A stretch of 64,000 nt of DNA from Homoserinimonas sp. (GCA_023957835.1 JAMLGP010000001.1:1729575-1793574); one strand, 5' to 3'. Numbered from the stretch's first letter, positions 16,920 through 29,402 are shown. Notes: a model not told the origin generated them from the letters alone. Program-made: numbers and translations.

Positions 16920-17987
16920 GTGACTCAACTTCATGATCCGGCTCAGCGCGGTTTCGCGAGCGACAACTACGCGGGAATTCAACCGGAAGTACTGCAGGCA
17001 ATTTCCGAAGCGAACGGCGGCCACCAAATCGCCTACGGCGGCGACGTCTACACGCAGCGCCTTCAATCCCGAGCGAAAGAGATCTTCGGCAATCAGGCAG
17101 AGATCTATCCGGTATTCAACGGCACCGGGGCGAACGTAACCGGGCTCACCGCAATGCTGCCTCGCTGGGGCGCCGTGGTCGCGAGCTCCACTGCACACAT
17201 CCACACCGACGAGAACGCGGCTCCGGAACGGGTCAGTGGACTGAAACTCCTGACTGTTCAGACCCCCAATGGAAAGCTCACTCCTCAGCTCATCGACCAG
17301 GAAGCGTGGGGCTGGGGAGACGAGCACCGTGCACAGCCGCTGGCGGTGAGCATCACCCAATCAACTGAACTTGGAACCTGCTACAGCATCGACGAGCTCA
17401 AGGCGATTTGTGATCACGCGCATTCAAAGGGGATGACGGTACACGTCGACGGAGCAAGAATCGCCAATGCCGCGGCTCACCTCGGAGTCGGACTGGGCGA
17501 ACTCACGACCGGAGTTGGGGTCGATGTACTCAGCCTCGGCGGAACCAAGAACGGCCTGCTCTACGGGGAAGCCATAGTCGTGCTGAATCCGAAGGCAGCG
17601 CCCGGGATGAACTACCTTCGCAAGCTGAATATGCAGCTCGCCTCCAAGATGCGCTTCGTTTCCGCCCAGTTCCTCGCCCTGTTCGAGGACGACCTGTGGC
17701 TGCGTTCCGCAAGTCACGCCAACGCAATGGCCGCAAAGCTGCGCTCTGCACTGGACGAGCGGATCGCGGACGGCCGAATCAGCGGGCTCTCCTTTTCGCA
17801 GGAAACGCAATCCAATGCCCTGTTTGCGGTGCTTCCGCCCGGAGTTGCAGACAAACTGCGCGAAAGCTTCCGGTTCTACGACTGGAATCAGGCGACGGGA
17901 GAAGTCCGCTGGATGTGTTCGTTCGACACAACAGAGGGCGATATCGACGCCTTCGTAGAGGCAATCACGAGGGAGCTGGCCGCATGA
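16920..17987 (+). CDS. ltaA: low-specificity threonine aldolase
   Basis: The 355-residue PLP enzyme of the beta-eliminating lyase family shows the substrate region GFASDNYAGIQPEVL at the N-terminus, the PLP-phosphate site NGTGANVTGLTAM, the PLP-ring Asp in VHVDGARIANAAA and the Schiff-base lysine in VLSLGGTKNGLL. It cleaves threonine or allo-threonine to glycine and acetaldehyde. The start is GTG 16920, 21 bp after the exporter gene. It overlaps the next gene (ATGA), which suggests translational coupling. Confidence 0.88.
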   Translation: MTQLHDPAQRGFASDNYAGIQPEVLQAISEANGGHQIAYGGDVYTQRLQSRAKEIFGNQAEIYPVFNGTGANVTGLTAMLPRWGAVVASSTAHIHTDENAAPERVSGLKLLTVQTPNGKLTPQLIDQEAWGWGDEHRAQPLAVSITQSTELGTCYSIDELKAICDHAHSKGMTVHVDGARIANAAAHLGVGLGELTTGVGVDVLSLGGTKNGLLYGEAIVVLNPKAAPGMNYLRKLNMQLASKMRFVSAQFLALFEDDLWLRSASHANAMAAKLRSALDERIADGRISGLSFSQETQSNALFAVLPPGVADKLRESFRFYDWNQATGEVRWMCSFDTTEGDIDAFVEAITRELAA

Positions 17988-18973
17988 AATTCGGATTGTT
18001 CATTCCTCAGGGCTGGCGCCACGATCTGGTCGGAATAGATCCGGCCGAACAGTGGAGCGTCATGAACAGTATCGCTGCCAGAGCGGACCGCGGACCTTGG
18101 GAGTCGATTTGGGTCTTCGACCACTTCCACACGGTTCCGGTCGCAACAGATCAGGCGACTCATGAAGCCTGGACTCTCATGGCGGCCTTTGCTGCATCCA
18201 CCAGCAGAGTTCGGCTCGGTCAAATGTGCACCTGCATTTCCTACCGCAACCCCGCCTATCTGGCCAAGGTCGCTGCAACCGTGGACATAATCTCCGGTGG
18301 CCGCACAGAGATGGGGATCGGAGCAGGCTGGTACGAGCACGAATGGCTCGCTTACGGCTACGGTTTCCCGCCGGCGCCGGAGCGGCTCGCACGGCTCGAC
18401 GAGGGCGTCCAGATCATGAAGCAGGCCTGGACTCTCGGCGAGGCGACGCTCAATGGAAAGTACTACCAGGTCGAAGGCGCGATCTGCCAGCCGCTACCCC
18501 TGCAAGAAGGTGGAATACCGCTCTGGGTCGCTGGCGGCGGGGAAAAGGTGACCCTGCGAATAGCTGCGCAATTCGCGGAGTGCACGAACTTCGCCGACGG
18601 CAAGGCGGAGGTTTTCGCAGCGAAGAGCGAAATCCTCAAGGCGCACTGCGAGCGACTGGATCGAGATTACGACCGAATCGTCAAGTCGACGAACATCAAG
18701 GTGGTTCTGGGTGAGAACGAGGCGGATGTCGAGCGGCGGCTGGCCAGCATTCAGGCTGCCCTCGCTCCCCACGTCGGCGAAAAGGCCGCTACAGACTACA
18801 TGGAGGAGTATCGCGGTACGGCAGGAGTGGGCACCTCGGAGCAGGTGATCGAGCGCCTGCTGGAACTCAAGCAACTCGGGCTGGACTATTCGATTCTCTA
18901 CAGTCCGGAAGTCGCCTGGGATCAAAGCGTTCTGGACCAGATCGAGTCTGAGATCATCCCGGCTCTCTCCTAG
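17984..18973 (+). CDS. LLM-class F420-dependent oxidoreductase
   Basis: The 329-residue luciferase-like monooxygenase-fold protein begins MKFGLFIPQGWRHDL and has WVFDHFHTVP, RLGQMCTCISYRNPAYLAK and GRTEMGIGAGWYEHEWLAYG, the standard LLM pattern of F420-binding actinobacterial members. It should transfer hydride between F420H2 and an unknown substrate. ATG 17984 overlaps the ltaA stop by four bases. A functional link to threonine aldolase is suggested only by that overlap. Confidence 0.85.
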   Translation: MKFGLFIPQGWRHDLVGIDPAEQWSVMNSIAARADRGPWESIWVFDHFHTVPVATDQATHEAWTLMAAFAASTSRVRLGQMCTCISYRNPAYLAKVAATVDIISGGRTEMGIGAGWYEHEWLAYGYGFPPAPERLARLDEGVQIMKQAWTLGEATLNGKYYQVEGAICQPLPLQEGGIPLWVAGGGEKVTLRIAAQFAECTNFADGKAEVFAAKSEILKAHCERLDRDYDRIVKSTNIKVVLGENEADVERRLASIQAALAPHVGEKAATDYMEEYRGTAGVGTSEQVIERLLELKQLGLDYSILYSPEVAWDQSVLDQIESEIIPALS

Positions 18974-19027
18974 AATCCGATGCCCCGTGTGCCTTAGTTG
19001 CCGGTTTGTCGAACTGACCGACCTCGG

Positions 19028-21082
19028 CTAGTTTTCAAGCCTGGACTTGATCGCCTTCTCAATGGCAGGCCCCAGAGTCAAAGCGAACGTCCTGGTCAGG
19101 TGATCCTGATCGCGATAGACGTTGGCTGCGCCGATCACGCTGAAGCAGTCTGTCTCGTCGCAATAGATGTCGCTGAAGTCCAGAATTAGCGCTCCCGAGT
19201 TGGCTGCGGCTATTGAGAGCGGATCGACCTGATCCAGAACTTTCGCTCTGGGCTCGGTGCAGTCTCCGGGATCATTGAGCCTCAGGCACTTGTTCGGGTC
19301 TTCTTCGAAGTCGGGGTTGTCGACGATCGTTATGATTTTTGCCCCCGCTGCCTGCTTCCAGGCCTCTTCGAATCCCGCAGCAAGCACCTCGTCATGTTCA
19401 GAAGCCGAGACGAGGTAAGGAGTGTGCGCGAGCGCCGCGGTGAAGATTACGTCGAAGGGTTCGGCTGATTCGAGCTCCTGTTTCAGGTTCCTCCGCCAGT
19501 CGACGCAGGATGCCGTGAATGCTGGGCTCGGTCCGCTCACCGGGGCCGTGGTCCACGGGCATGCGCCCTTGAGGTAGGTCGTGAGCGACCATCCGTTCTT
19601 TTCGGCAAGCTGAATGAGGGTGTCAATGTACTGGTAAGCATGGCTGTCGCCGATCAGTGCGATCCGCGGAGCGCCCGGGTCAACCGAGCCGAAAGAGCAG
19701 GACTTTACTGTGGATTCGTTCAACTGCACGAGGCACTGAGATTCTTCCGGAGAGTCTGCGTTTCCAAATCCCGGAGACGGAATGACCTGGCCCTGTAGCT
19801 CCGGATTCTGACAGTCCGGGCCAGCCATAGCGCCGAAGCAGTCGGGCAGGTTCGCCCTGATCTGCTCGAGTTCCTGAGCCTGCGCTTCGTACTTCGGCTG
19901 GCCAACGGCAAATGCAATTCCGACTACAAGACTCGATATGCCCATGAGGGCCACCACGCCTAAATAGCTGAACCGGGGCTTTCGAGTGGTCAGGGCCTTG
20001 AAGTTGCGGAACGGGTCTTCAATGTACTTCTTGGTGAGCCAGGCGAGGAGGAAGCAGATCGCGATTAGCGCAACGCGGTGAGCGCCGGTCAGTCCCCAGC
20101 CCGGAACATAAGGTGCGATTATGATCAGCGGCCAGTGCCAGAGGTAGAGCGAGTAGGAGATGTCGCCAACGAACCGCTGCGGGGGACCTCCGAGGACCTT
20201 TCCAATGTCCCACCACTTTTCTGCGCGGTCGCTTGCAATTACCAGCGCCGAACCGAGCACCGGAAGTACCGCTGTATAGCCGGGGAAGGGGGTTTCGCGG
20301 TCGAAGAACCATCCGGCTGCAAGTACCATTGCGAGCCCCGCATACCCCACGAGATTGTTCGCCCAGGCGCCTTTCGGTCTTAGCCTTGGCAGCAGTGCCA
20401 GAATCGCTCCGAATCCGAATTCCCAAAGCCTCGTCCAGGTAACGAAGTAGGCCTCCGATGGATTGCTCGCGGTATAGAGGATAGAACCGAGCAGCGAGAC
20501 TACGACAACCAGCACCGCGACCCCGACCATCGGTAGCCAGCGCCTCGCGGCATAGAACTTAACCCCGAACCAGGTTGCCCCGAGCAGCAGGAGCGGCCAG
20601 ATCAGGTAGAACTGCTCCTCGAGGGACAGAGACCAATAATGCTGAACTGTGGTCGCGTCATGGGAGGCCAGGTAGTCGACTGCACCGAGGGCTAGATCCC
20701 AGTTTTCTACATACAGGGTACTTGCGAGAATGCCGCGGGTTTCGGCCAGCAGGCTCGACAGGGGCAAAAGGAAAATCACGGCGAGAGAGCAGAAAATCAG
20801 CACGGTGATCGCAGCCGGGAGCAGACGCCGGGCGCGCTTGGCCCAAAAGCTCGGCAGGTCGATCCGGCCGGTGCGATCCAGCTCCCTGGAGAGCTGTCCG
20901 GTGATCAGGAATCCTGAGATCACAAAGAAGACGTCGACTCCGACATAGCCGCCGGTTAGTCTGCCTGGCCAGACGTGATAGATGACGACAAGCAAGACAG
21001 CGACCGCTCGCAACCCCTGCACGTGAGGCATGAAGTGCGCGGATTTTGCCGGTCGTTCGACTGGTTTCCGCTGCTTGGGCAC
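19028..21082 (-). CDS. membrane acyltransferase with C-terminal SGNH domain (OafA/YrhL type)
   Basis: The 684-residue protein has an N-terminal acyltransferase_3 domain with about ten membrane spans (residues 15-400). The catalytic-type His and following Arg lie in FMPHVQGLRAVAVLLVVIYH, and FVISGFLITGQL is also typical. A C-terminal extracytoplasmic SGNH-hydrolase-like domain (about 450-684) contains IALIGDSHAYQY. Such proteins transfer acetyl or other acyl groups to cell-wall or surface glycans, the SGNH domain doing the transfer outside. It lies 11 bp downstream of clpB on the same strand, so read-through from the heat-shock operon is possible. Confidence 0.85.
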   Translation of the reverse strand: MPKQRKPVERPAKSAHFMPHVQGLRAVAVLLVVIYHVWPGRLTGGYVGVDVFFVISGFLITGQLSRELDRTGRIDLPSFWAKRARRLLPAAITVLIFCSLAVIFLLPLSSLLAETRGILASTLYVENWDLALGAVDYLASHDATTVQHYWSLSLEEQFYLIWPLLLLGATWFGVKFYAARRWLPMVGVAVLVVVVSLLGSILYTASNPSEAYFVTWTRLWEFGFGAILALLPRLRPKGAWANNLVGYAGLAMVLAAGWFFDRETPFPGYTAVLPVLGSALVIASDRAEKWWDIGKVLGGPPQRFVGDISYSLYLWHWPLIIIAPYVPGWGLTGAHRVALIAICFLLAWLTKKYIEDPFRNFKALTTRKPRFSYLGVVALMGISSLVVGIAFAVGQPKYEAQAQELEQIRANLPDCFGAMAGPDCQNPELQGQVIPSPGFGNADSPEESQCLVQLNESTVKSCSFGSVDPGAPRIALIGDSHAYQYIDTLIQLAEKNGWSLTTYLKGACPWTTAPVSGPSPAFTASCVDWRRNLKQELESAEPFDVIFTAALAHTPYLVSASEHDEVLAAGFEEAWKQAAGAKIITIVDNPDFEEDPNKCLRLNDPGDCTEPRAKVLDQVDPLSIAAANSGALILDFSDIYCDETDCFSVIGAANVYRDQDHLTRTFALTLGPAIEKAIKSRLEN

Positions 21083-21093
21083 GGTTCAGAGTA

Positions 21094-23241
21094 TCAATTA
21101 CTCTCTACAGTCAATTCATCTTTCTCCGAGTCGAGATCAACCAGCACGGTGTCGCCATCGCGAATGGTCCCGGCAAGCAGGGCGGTAGCAAGTCGATCGT
21201 CAATCTCCTGCTGCATGAGCCGTCGCAGGGGCCTGGCTCCGAAGATCGGATCGTAGCCGCGCTCGGCGAGCCAGGTTCGAGCGCTGGCGGTAACCGCAAG
21301 GTCGAGTCGGCGCTCCGCCAGTCGCTTCTGCAGCCGGTCAACATAGAGCTCAACTATCTGAGCCAGCTCTTCCTCGCTCAGCGGACTGAAGATGACAATG
21401 TCATCCAGACGGTTTATGAACTCCGGCTTGAATACCTGCCGAACCGTGGCAGTTACCGCTTCCTTCTTCTGCTCCCAGTTGAGTTCCGGGTCGACCAGGA
21501 ACTGGCTGCCGAGGTTCGAGGTCAAAATCAGGATGACGTTCCTGAAGTCGACTGTTCGGCCCTGACCATCGGTTAGCCGGCCGTCATCGAGCACCTGAAG
21601 GAGCACGTCGAACACGTCCGGGTGAGCCTTCTCGACTTCGTCCATGAGCACGACGGAGTAGGGTCTGCGGCGAACCGCTTCGGTCAGCTGTCCGCCCTGC
21701 TCGAATCCGATGTAGCCGGGAGGGGCACCGAGCAGCCTGGCCACCGAGTGGCGCTCACCGTATTCACTCATGTCGATCCGGATCATCGCCCGCTCATCAT
21801 CGAACAGGAACTCCGCGAGCGCCTTGGCTAGTTCGGTCTTTCCAACTCCGGTTGGCCCAAGGAACAGGAAGGAACCCGTCGGCCGGTCGGGGTCTGCGAT
21901 TCCGGCCCGGCTGCGCCGAACCGCATCGGCAACCGTCTGCACAGCCGGCTTCTGACCGACTATTCGCTTGGCAAGTTCAGACTCGAGGTGAAGCAGCTTT
22001 TCGCTCTCCCCCTGAAGCAGTCTGCCGACGGGAATGCCGGTCCAGGCGGAAATTACTGCGGCGATATCTTCAGCCGTCACCTGGTCATTGACCATCATCG
22101 GAGTTTCGGCCTCGGATTTTTCAGCGTCCGCAAGCTCACGCTCGATCACCGGGATTTCGCCGTAGAGCAGTCTTGACGCCCGTTCGAGATTTCCTTCGCG
22201 CTGCGCACGATCAGCCTCCATCCGAAGGGTGTCGAGCTTGCCCTTGAGCTCACCGACCCGGTTGAGGGATGCCCGCTCGCGCTCCCAGCGCCTCTGCAGT
22301 TCATCGAGAGCGGCGCTCTTCTCCTTGAGATCGTCGCGCAACTTTTGCAGTCTCGCCTTGCTCGCCTCATCTTTCTCCTTCTTGAGCGCGAGTTCTTCGA
22401 GCTTGAGCCTGTCGACGCTTCGACGCAGCTCATCGATTTCGACCGGAGCAGAGTCGATCTCCATCCGCAGCCGGCTCGCGGCTTCATCAATCAGGTCGAT
22501 CGCCTTGTCAGGCAACTGGCGCCCCGAAATGTAACGATTGCTAAGGGCCGCTGCGGCAACGAGAGCGGTGTCGGCAATCGCGACCTTGTGGTGGGCTTCA
22601 TAGCGCTCCTTGAGTCCGCGCAGAATCGCGATCGTGTCCTCTACACTCGGCTCACCCACATAAACCTGCTGGAATCTGCGCTCGAGCGCGGCATCCTTTT
22701 CAATGAATTCCCGGTACTCGTCGAGGGTCGTCGCACCGATGAGTCTGAGCTCACCGCGGGCGAGCATTGGCTTTAGCATGTTTGCGGCCGCCACCGAGCC
22801 TTCTCCTCCACCTGCTCCCATGAGAGTGTGCAATTCGTCGACGAAGGTGATTATCTGGCCGTCCGCGTCGTTGATTTCCTTGAGCACAGCCTTGAGGCGC
22901 TCTTCGAACTCGCCGCGGTATTTCGCGCCCGCCACTAGAGCAGCCAGATCGAGAGCGACCAGGCGCTTGCCCTTTAGCGACTCCGCAACGTCGCCGGCGA
23001 CTATCCGCTGGGCAAGTCCTTCGACTACGGCCGTCTTGCCTACGCCGGGCTCGCCGATCAACACCGGGTTGTTCTTGGTGCGCCTGGTAAGCACCTGGCT
23101 TACCCGACGGATTTCGGCATCTCGACCGATTACGGGATCAAGTTTTCCAGTGCGGGCAATGGCGGTCAGGTCGACGCCGTACTGCTCAAGCGCGGTCTTC
23201 TGCTCCTCGTCGGATGCGGGGGCACCCTGCATATTGGCCAT
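21094..23241 (-). CDS. clpB: ATP-dependent disaggregase ClpB, lacking the N-terminal domain
   Basis: The AAA+ disaggregase has two nucleotide domains: NBD1 with GEPGVGKTA (near residue 75), a coiled-coil middle domain (about 285-410), and NBD2 with [14 protein letters not shown] (near 485) and the arginine-finger region. I use ATG 23241 ([10 protein letters not shown]), preceded by GGAG; an upstream in-frame ATG at 23277 lies inside hspR. The protein is about 715 residues against 850-870 for full-length ClpB: the Clp_N repeat domain is missing and the protein begins directly before NBD1 ([19 protein letters not shown]). It is the last gene of the HspR operon and works with DnaK to rescue aggregates. 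Confidence 0.92.
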   Translation of the reverse strand: MANMQGAPASDEEQKTALEQYGVDLTAIARTGKLDPVIGRDAEIRRVSQVLTRRTKNNPVLIGEPGVGKTAVVEGLAQRIVAGDVAESLKGKRLVALDLAALVAGAKYRGEFEERLKAVLKEINDADGQIITFVDELHTLMGAGGGEGSVAAANMLKPMLARGELRLIGATTLDEYREFIEKDAALERRFQQVYVGEPSVEDTIAILRGLKERYEAHHKVAIADTALVAAAALSNRYISGRQLPDKAIDLIDEAASRLRMEIDSAPVEIDELRRSVDRLKLEELALKKEKDEASKARLQKLRDDLKEKSAALDELQRRWERERASLNRVGELKGKLDTLRMEADRAQREGNLERASRLLYGEIPVIERELADAEKSEAETPMMVNDQVTAEDIAAVISAWTGIPVGRLLQGESEKLLHLESELAKRIVGQKPAVQTVADAVRRSRAGIADPDRPTGSFLFLGPTGVGKTELAKALAEFLFDDERAMIRIDMSEYGERHSVARLLGAPPGYIGFEQGGQLTEAVRRRPYSVVLMDEVEKAHPDVFDVLLQVLDDGRLTDGQGRTVDFRNVILILTSNLGSQFLVDPELNWEQKKEAVTATVRQVFKPEFINRLDDIVIFSPLSEEELAQIVELYVDRLQKRLAERRLDLAVTASARTWLAERGYDPIFGARPLRRLMQQEIDDRLATALLAGTIRDGDTVLVDLDSEKDELTVESN

Positions 23242-23255
23242 TGAAACTCCAGTTC

Positions 23256-23669
23256 CTATTGATTCTGCGGTCGCCAAACGACCAGTTGAGTGTTCTTTCG
23301 GGCTCGAGTACCCGCTATGAGAGAAATCACATCCCCCGACTCGCCAGCTGCGAAGATCCGCCTTCCAGACCTTTTGAGAAGCTCGTCTGCAAGCGCGCTT
23401 TCAAGTTCTCGCACTCGCAATTGGAGTGCCGCGACATGGTTCTCCAGCTCGAGCACGCGGCGGATTCCCTCGAGGCTCACTCCCTCTCCGCCGAGTCTGG
23501 CCACTTCCCTGAGCTGGGCGACATCCCTCATCGAGTAGCGTCTCGATTGTCCTGAAGTTCGCCTCGGGCTCACCAAACCGAGTCGGTCGTACTGCCTCAG
23601 CGTCTGCGGATGCATTCCGGCGAGCTCCGCGGCCATCGCGATGGCAAATACCGGTGCGTCTTCGTTCAT
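23256..23669 (-). CDS. hspR: heat-shock repressor HspR (MerR family)
   Basis: The 137-residue MerR-type regulator has the winged helix [20 protein letters not shown] followed by [18 protein letters not shown], then a coiled-coil ([20 protein letters not shown]). This is the HspR signature. It overlaps dnaJ by four bases and is 14 bp before clpB. HspR represses its own operon by binding HAIR sites together with DnaK; two such sites lie upstream of dnaK here. Confidence 0.93.
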   Translation of the reverse strand: MNEDAPVFAIAMAAELAGMHPQTLRQYDRLGLVSPRRTSGQSRRYSMRDVAQLREVARLGGEGVSLEGIRRVLELENHVAALQLRVRELESALADELLKRSGRRIFAAGESGDVISLIAGTRARKNTQLVVWRPQNQ

Positions 23670-24637
23670 CCCGCTCTCGCTTTCTTGATCAGTTCCGCAC
23701 GCGGATCCTCACTGGGCATTGCCTTCTGGAACGCCTCGAGCGATTCCTTCGCATCTGCAGTCAGGTGACTCGGAACAGCAATGACCACTTCGGCAAGCAA
23801 ATCGCCAGTTCCTTTGGAAGTGGTCACTCCCCGACCCTTGACCCGCAGCACTCTTCCATTCGGCGTGCCGGGAGCGATTTTGAGCTTGACCGGTTCGCCG
23901 CCGAGGGTCGGGACTTCGATCGTGGCTCCGAAGACCGCCTCGGTGAAGGTGACCGGTACCTCAAGCCGCAGGTTCAATCCATCTCGCTCGAAGACCGGAT
24001 GCTTGCGCACAGTAACCGTCAGATTCAGATCACCCGGAGCACCGCCGTCAGGACTCGGCTCACCTTTGCCCTTGAGTCGAATCTTCTGACCATCGGCAAC
24101 TCCCGCCGGAATCCGCACGCTGATCGGTTTTCCGCCAGCCGCCTGCAATCTGGCGGTGTCGCCGCGGATTGCCGTCATGAAATCCAGAGTGGTACTCGCG
24201 TTAATGTCTCGACCTTTGGTTGGTCCGCCGCGGCCGCGGAACCCGCCGGAAGAATGGCCGAAGCCTCCTCCGCCGAACATTCCGCCGAGAAGATCTTCGA
24301 ATCCTGCGGTGCGATACCCCGATTGGCCTCCACCGAACATTCCGCCGAACACGTCCTCGAAGCCTCCGGCACCGCCTCCAGAAGTGAATCTCGGCATCCC
24401 CGGTCCCATGGCCCGCATCTGGTCGTATTCCTCGCGTGACTTTGGGTCGGAGAGCACCGCGTTCGCTTCGCTGATCTCCTTGAACTTCGCCTCGGCCGCG
24501 GCATCCCCCGGATTCGAGTCAGGGTGATACTTTCTTGCCAGCTTTCGATAGGTCTTCTTCAGGTCCGCCTGCGAAACATCCTTAGATACGCCAAGAACCT
24601 TATAGAAGTCCTTCTCAAACCAGTCCTGGCTTGCCAT
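23666..24637 (-). CDS. dnaJ: DnaJ-family co-chaperone without zinc finger
   Basis: The 323-residue protein has a J domain with the HPD motif (RKYHPDSNP, about residue 38), a Gly/Phe-rich linker (residues 80-140) and the two C-terminal substrate-binding beta domains ([31 protein letters not shown]). The four CxxCxGxG zinc repeats of classical DnaJ are absent, making this a type II (CbpA/DnaJ1-like) protein. It stimulates DnaK ATP hydrolysis. It sits between grpE (2-bp gap) and hspR (4-bp overlap), as in other HspR operons. Confidence 0.92.
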   Translation of the reverse strand: MASQDWFEKDFYKVLGVSKDVSQADLKKTYRKLARKYHPDSNPGDAAAEAKFKEISEANAVLSDPKSREEYDQMRAMGPGMPRFTSGGGAGGFEDVFGGMFGGGQSGYRTAGFEDLLGGMFGGGGFGHSSGGFRGRGGPTKGRDINASTTLDFMTAIRGDTARLQAAGGKPISVRIPAGVADGQKIRLKGKGEPSPDGGAPGDLNLTVTVRKHPVFERDGLNLRLEVPVTFTEAVFGATIEVPTLGGEPVKLKIAPGTPNGRVLRVKGRGVTTSKGTGDLLAEVVIAVPSHLTADAKESLEAFQKAMPSEDPRAELIKKARAG

Positions 24638-24639
24638 TG

Positions 24640-25274
24640 CTAATCCCCGCTTGTGGAGACTGCAACCTTTGCCGGCCTAAGCAGCCTTTCGCCTATCCGG
24701 TAGCCGTACTGAACGACTTCGACTATGCGATCGTTTGCTTCCGTCGACTCAGCCGGAACCTGAGCGATGGCTTCGTGAATTCGCGGATCGAACTGATCCC
24801 CGATCTCACCGACCTTCTCAAGGCCGTAACGTTCCGCGAAGACCCTGATCTTCTGCGCAACCAGATCCAGCGGCCCGCCAACCAGATCACCGTGCGCATC
24901 CGCAAGATCCAGATCGTCGAGTACCGGCAGGAACCCCAGGAAGACTTCTGCGATCGCAAGCTCGTGAGCGAGCATTCGATCCCGCTCAACTCGCTTTCGA
25001 TAGTTTGCGTACTCCGCCTGAATCCGCTTCAGATCATCGAGGTGCTCGCTATCACTCGAATCGGCTTTCGGATCCTCGCTCGAATCAAGCAGCTTCTGGA
25101 CGTCCTCATCAGTGAGAGTCTCGCCCCCGAGTTCAGTCTCAGACTCCGACTTTGATCCGGCCTTCGCAGGTTTCCTGGCCTCCCCGGTTTCCGGATCAAT
25201 TCGCCGCTTATCGCGAACGACCGGTTCCTCGTGCTCTTCCTCGTGGCCTTTCGACTTGTCCTTAGCTGTTGCCA

Positions 25275-25275
<1 letters not shown>
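24640..25275 (-). CDS. grpE: nucleotide exchange factor GrpE
   Basis: The 211-residue protein has an acidic, charged N-terminus (residues 1-60), a coiled-coil ([21 protein letters not shown], about 84-105) and the C-terminal beta-wing ([34 protein letters not shown]). It releases ADP from DnaK. The start is GTG 25275, sharing one base with the dnaK stop codon, so translation is coupled. Confidence 0.92.
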
Positions 25276-27221
<1,946 letters not shown>

Positions 27222-27240
27222 TCAAGCTTTCTCAGCAAAA

Positions 27241-27261
27241 ATTGAGCTAACTCGACTCAAG
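27241..27261. promoter_or_regulatory. second HspR-binding site (HAIR), degenerate left arm
   Basis: ATTGAGC-N7-ACTCAAG matches the HspR consensus with a perfect right arm and two changes in the left arm. It starts 63 bp from the first site, about six helical turns, and lies 45 bp upstream of the divergent MFS gene. It could strengthen repression of dnaK or act on the MFS promoter. Confidence 0.65.
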
Positions 27262-27305
27262 TTTTTCGATCGCGCTTTGGGCCGTTTGCCCACTAACCTT
27301 TCACC

Positions 27306-28721
27306 ATGACGAATGAGTCCGACAGCGTTGTCGAAAACCCGACCAGCAAGCACGTCCCAGTAGTCGCAAACACCGGCGCAATCGCAGCCGTGGGACTGGA
27401 CCTCCAGGAGGGGAAGGTGATTCCCCGAAAGCAGGTACTCTCGTGGGCTCTCTGGGACTGGGCGACGCAGCCGTTCAACTCGGTCATCATCACCTTTGTA
27501 TTCTCGGTTTATCTGGTGAGTGACCTGTTCCTGCCTGCCGGAGTCAAGCCGGATGAAAGTGGCGAGAATGCAATCCTGACTTCCGGTCTCGGCTGGATGG
27601 TAGGCGCCGCCGGAATCCTTATCGCGCTGCTGGCTCCGGTGATGGGTCAGAGGTCGGATGCCGCTGGCCGCCGCAAGCTGTGGCTGGGCGTTTCTACAGG
27701 TGCACTTGTAATCATCACGGCTCTGATGTTTTTCGTTGAGGCGGACTACTCGTTCTTCTGGTTCGGGGCGGCCTTGATCGCGATAGGCAGCGTCTTCAGT
27801 GAACTCGCCGGCGTCAACTACAACGCGATGCTCGTTCAGGTTTCCACCCCCAAGACCGTCGGCCGAATCAGCGGCCTAGGCTGGGGATTCGGCTACCTCG
27901 GCGGAATCGTCGCCCTGGTGATCGTCATCATCATGCAGCAGAGCAACTGGTTCGGGATCCCAACCGAGGGCGGTCTCAACTTTCGAATAGTCGCTCTCGG
28001 CTGCGCCGTATGGACGGTCATCTTTGCAATACCGATCTTCCTAAACGTTCCCGAGGCCCCTCCCGGGCCGGGCAGAAAGAAGGTCGGATTCTTCGGCAGC
28101 TACGTGGAACTCGGCCGCGACATCGCGAGACTGTTCCGTCAGTCCAAGCCCACCTTCTGGTTCCTGCTTGCAAGCGCGGTCTTCCGTGACGGACTTGCCG
28201 GGGTGTTCACTTTCGGCGCGATTATCGCGGCAACGGTCTTCCACTTCTCGGCAATCCAGGTGATCCTGTTCGGCGTAGCGGCCAACCTCGTCGCCGGAGT
28301 CAGCACAATCATCGCCGGTCGGCTGGATGACCGCCTTGGTGCGCGGGCAATCATCCTTTGGTCGCTCGGCGGCCTGGTTGCTGCGGGCCTGGTAGTGTTC
28401 TTCGCTCGCGACCTCGGTGCGACGGTGTTCTGGATTTTCGGCCTTATACTCTGCCTGTTCGTCGGACCGGCGCAGGCCGCGGCGCGATCCTTCCTCGCGA
28501 GGGTCACCCCCGCCGGGCGCGAAGGCGAGATCTTCGGCCTGTATGCAACCACGGGGCGGGCGGCTAGCTTCCTGTCACCCTTGGCCTGGTCTGCCGGAAT
28601 CGCGATTTTCGGTTCGACCGCCTGGGGCATCCTCGGAATCGTCCTGATCCTCGCTATCGGATTCGGACTGATGTACTTCGTAAAGACCAACGGCACCTCG
28701 GAGAAGCTTCCCGATAAATAG
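27306..28721 (+). CDS. MFS transporter, UMF1 family
   Basis: The 471-residue membrane protein has about 12 spans in two halves. The N-terminal segment RKQVLSWALWDWATQPFNSVI is the signature of the UMF1 (Atg22-like) MFS group, and the MFS loop GQRSDAAGRRK follows span 2. The substrate is unknown; Atg22-like proteins export amino acids in yeast, which cannot be assumed here. The gene is divergent from dnaK and its upstream region contains the degenerate HAIR site, so heat-shock control is possible. Confidence 0.85.
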   Translation: MTNESDSVVENPTSKHVPVVANTGAIAAVGLDLQEGKVIPRKQVLSWALWDWATQPFNSVIITFVFSVYLVSDLFLPAGVKPDESGENAILTSGLGWMVGAAGILIALLAPVMGQRSDAAGRRKLWLGVSTGALVIITALMFFVEADYSFFWFGAALIAIGSVFSELAGVNYNAMLVQVSTPKTVGRISGLGWGFGYLGGIVALVIVIIMQQSNWFGIPTEGGLNFRIVALGCAVWTVIFAIPIFLNVPEAPPGPGRKKVGFFGSYVELGRDIARLFRQSKPTFWFLLASAVFRDGLAGVFTFGAIIAATVFHFSAIQVILFGVAANLVAGVSTIIAGRLDDRLGARAIILWSLGGLVAAGLVVFFARDLGATVFWIFGLILCLFVGPAQAAARSFLARVTPAGREGEIFGLYATTGRAASFLSPLAWSAGIAIFGSTAWGILGIVLILAIGFGLMYFVKTNGTSEKLPDK

Positions 28722-28724
28722 CGA

Positions 28725-29159
28725 TCACCCGATTAGCGGATTTCGAGAGTTCAGCCACGGAAAGTAGCTGAAGTCACGATCGGCAGTGAGCAGTTCCCGA
28801 ATGCCGTGGTCACGACAAATCGCCGCAATTCGTGCGTCATGAACCTTTGCTCCGGTTACGCCGCTTTGAAGAAGAATCTCGGCCAGAGATTGAAAGTGCC
28901 GAACGCTCTCATCCAGAATGAATGCCCCGTAACGCTCAAACAAAACCTCAATGAAGGAAACTGCATCGGTCATCCTCGCTGGATTCGAAAGATACGACTT
29001 GCGAGTCACCTTGGATAGGAATTCGTGTATGCAAGGCGAGGGGATTCCCCAGGCTTCACCTTGCCCGATAAGTTCTTTCAGGATTTTGAGAGCTGTGGGA
29101 TGCTGCTCGAAGTCGGCATGAAAGGCATAGACGAGAATATTCGTGTCGACCGCTTTCAT
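28725..29159 (-). CDS. vapC: VapC-type PIN-domain toxin (ribonuclease)
   Basis: The 144-residue PIN domain has the acidic residues expected for Mg2+ binding: Asp in MKAVDTNILVYAF, Glu in PCIHEFLSKVT, Asp in GAKVHDARIAAIC and the last Asp in LLTADRDFSYF. VapC toxins cut tRNA or rRNA. The start ATG overlaps the antitoxin stop by four bases (ATGA). It converges on the MFS gene with a 3-bp gap. Confidence 0.85.
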   Translation of the reverse strand: MKAVDTNILVYAFHADFEQHPTALKILKELIGQGEAWGIPSPCIHEFLSKVTRKSYLSNPARMTDAVSFIEVLFERYGAFILDESVRHFQSLAEILLQSGVTGAKVHDARIAAICRDHGIRELLTADRDFSYFPWLNSRNPLIG

Positions 29160-29389
29160 GAACGCTCATTCAGGTCAGACCACCAGGTAGCCGGATCGGC
29201 AATCACCTTGCCGGTGCCGTCCCCGCTTAAGGGGAGGTCGATCTCCTCCGGGCGCAGGCGTTTGAGAGGCGTTTTCAGGTACTCGTACCCGCTTTTCTCA
29301 AGCAGGAGTTTGAGCGAAAGCTCCTCCTGCAGCGCACGCTCTTTGAGCCGGTGAAATAACTCATCAGGCAGGTCGACAGTCGTTCGCAT
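29156..29389 (-). CDS. vapB: VapB-type antitoxin (ribbon-helix-helix)
   Basis: The 77-residue protein begins MRTTVDLPDELFHRLKERALQ, a typical ribbon-helix-helix N-terminus, followed by a C-terminal toxin-binding tail ending in ATWWSDLNERS. It should neutralise the VapC encoded immediately downstream and repress the pair through the repeats upstream of its start. Confidence 0.8.
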   Translation of the reverse strand: MRTTVDLPDELFHRLKERALQEELSLKLLLEKSGYEYLKTPLKRLRPEEIDLPLSGDGTGKVIADPATWWSDLNERS

Positions 29390-29402
29390 GCTCTTAGCTT
29401 AT

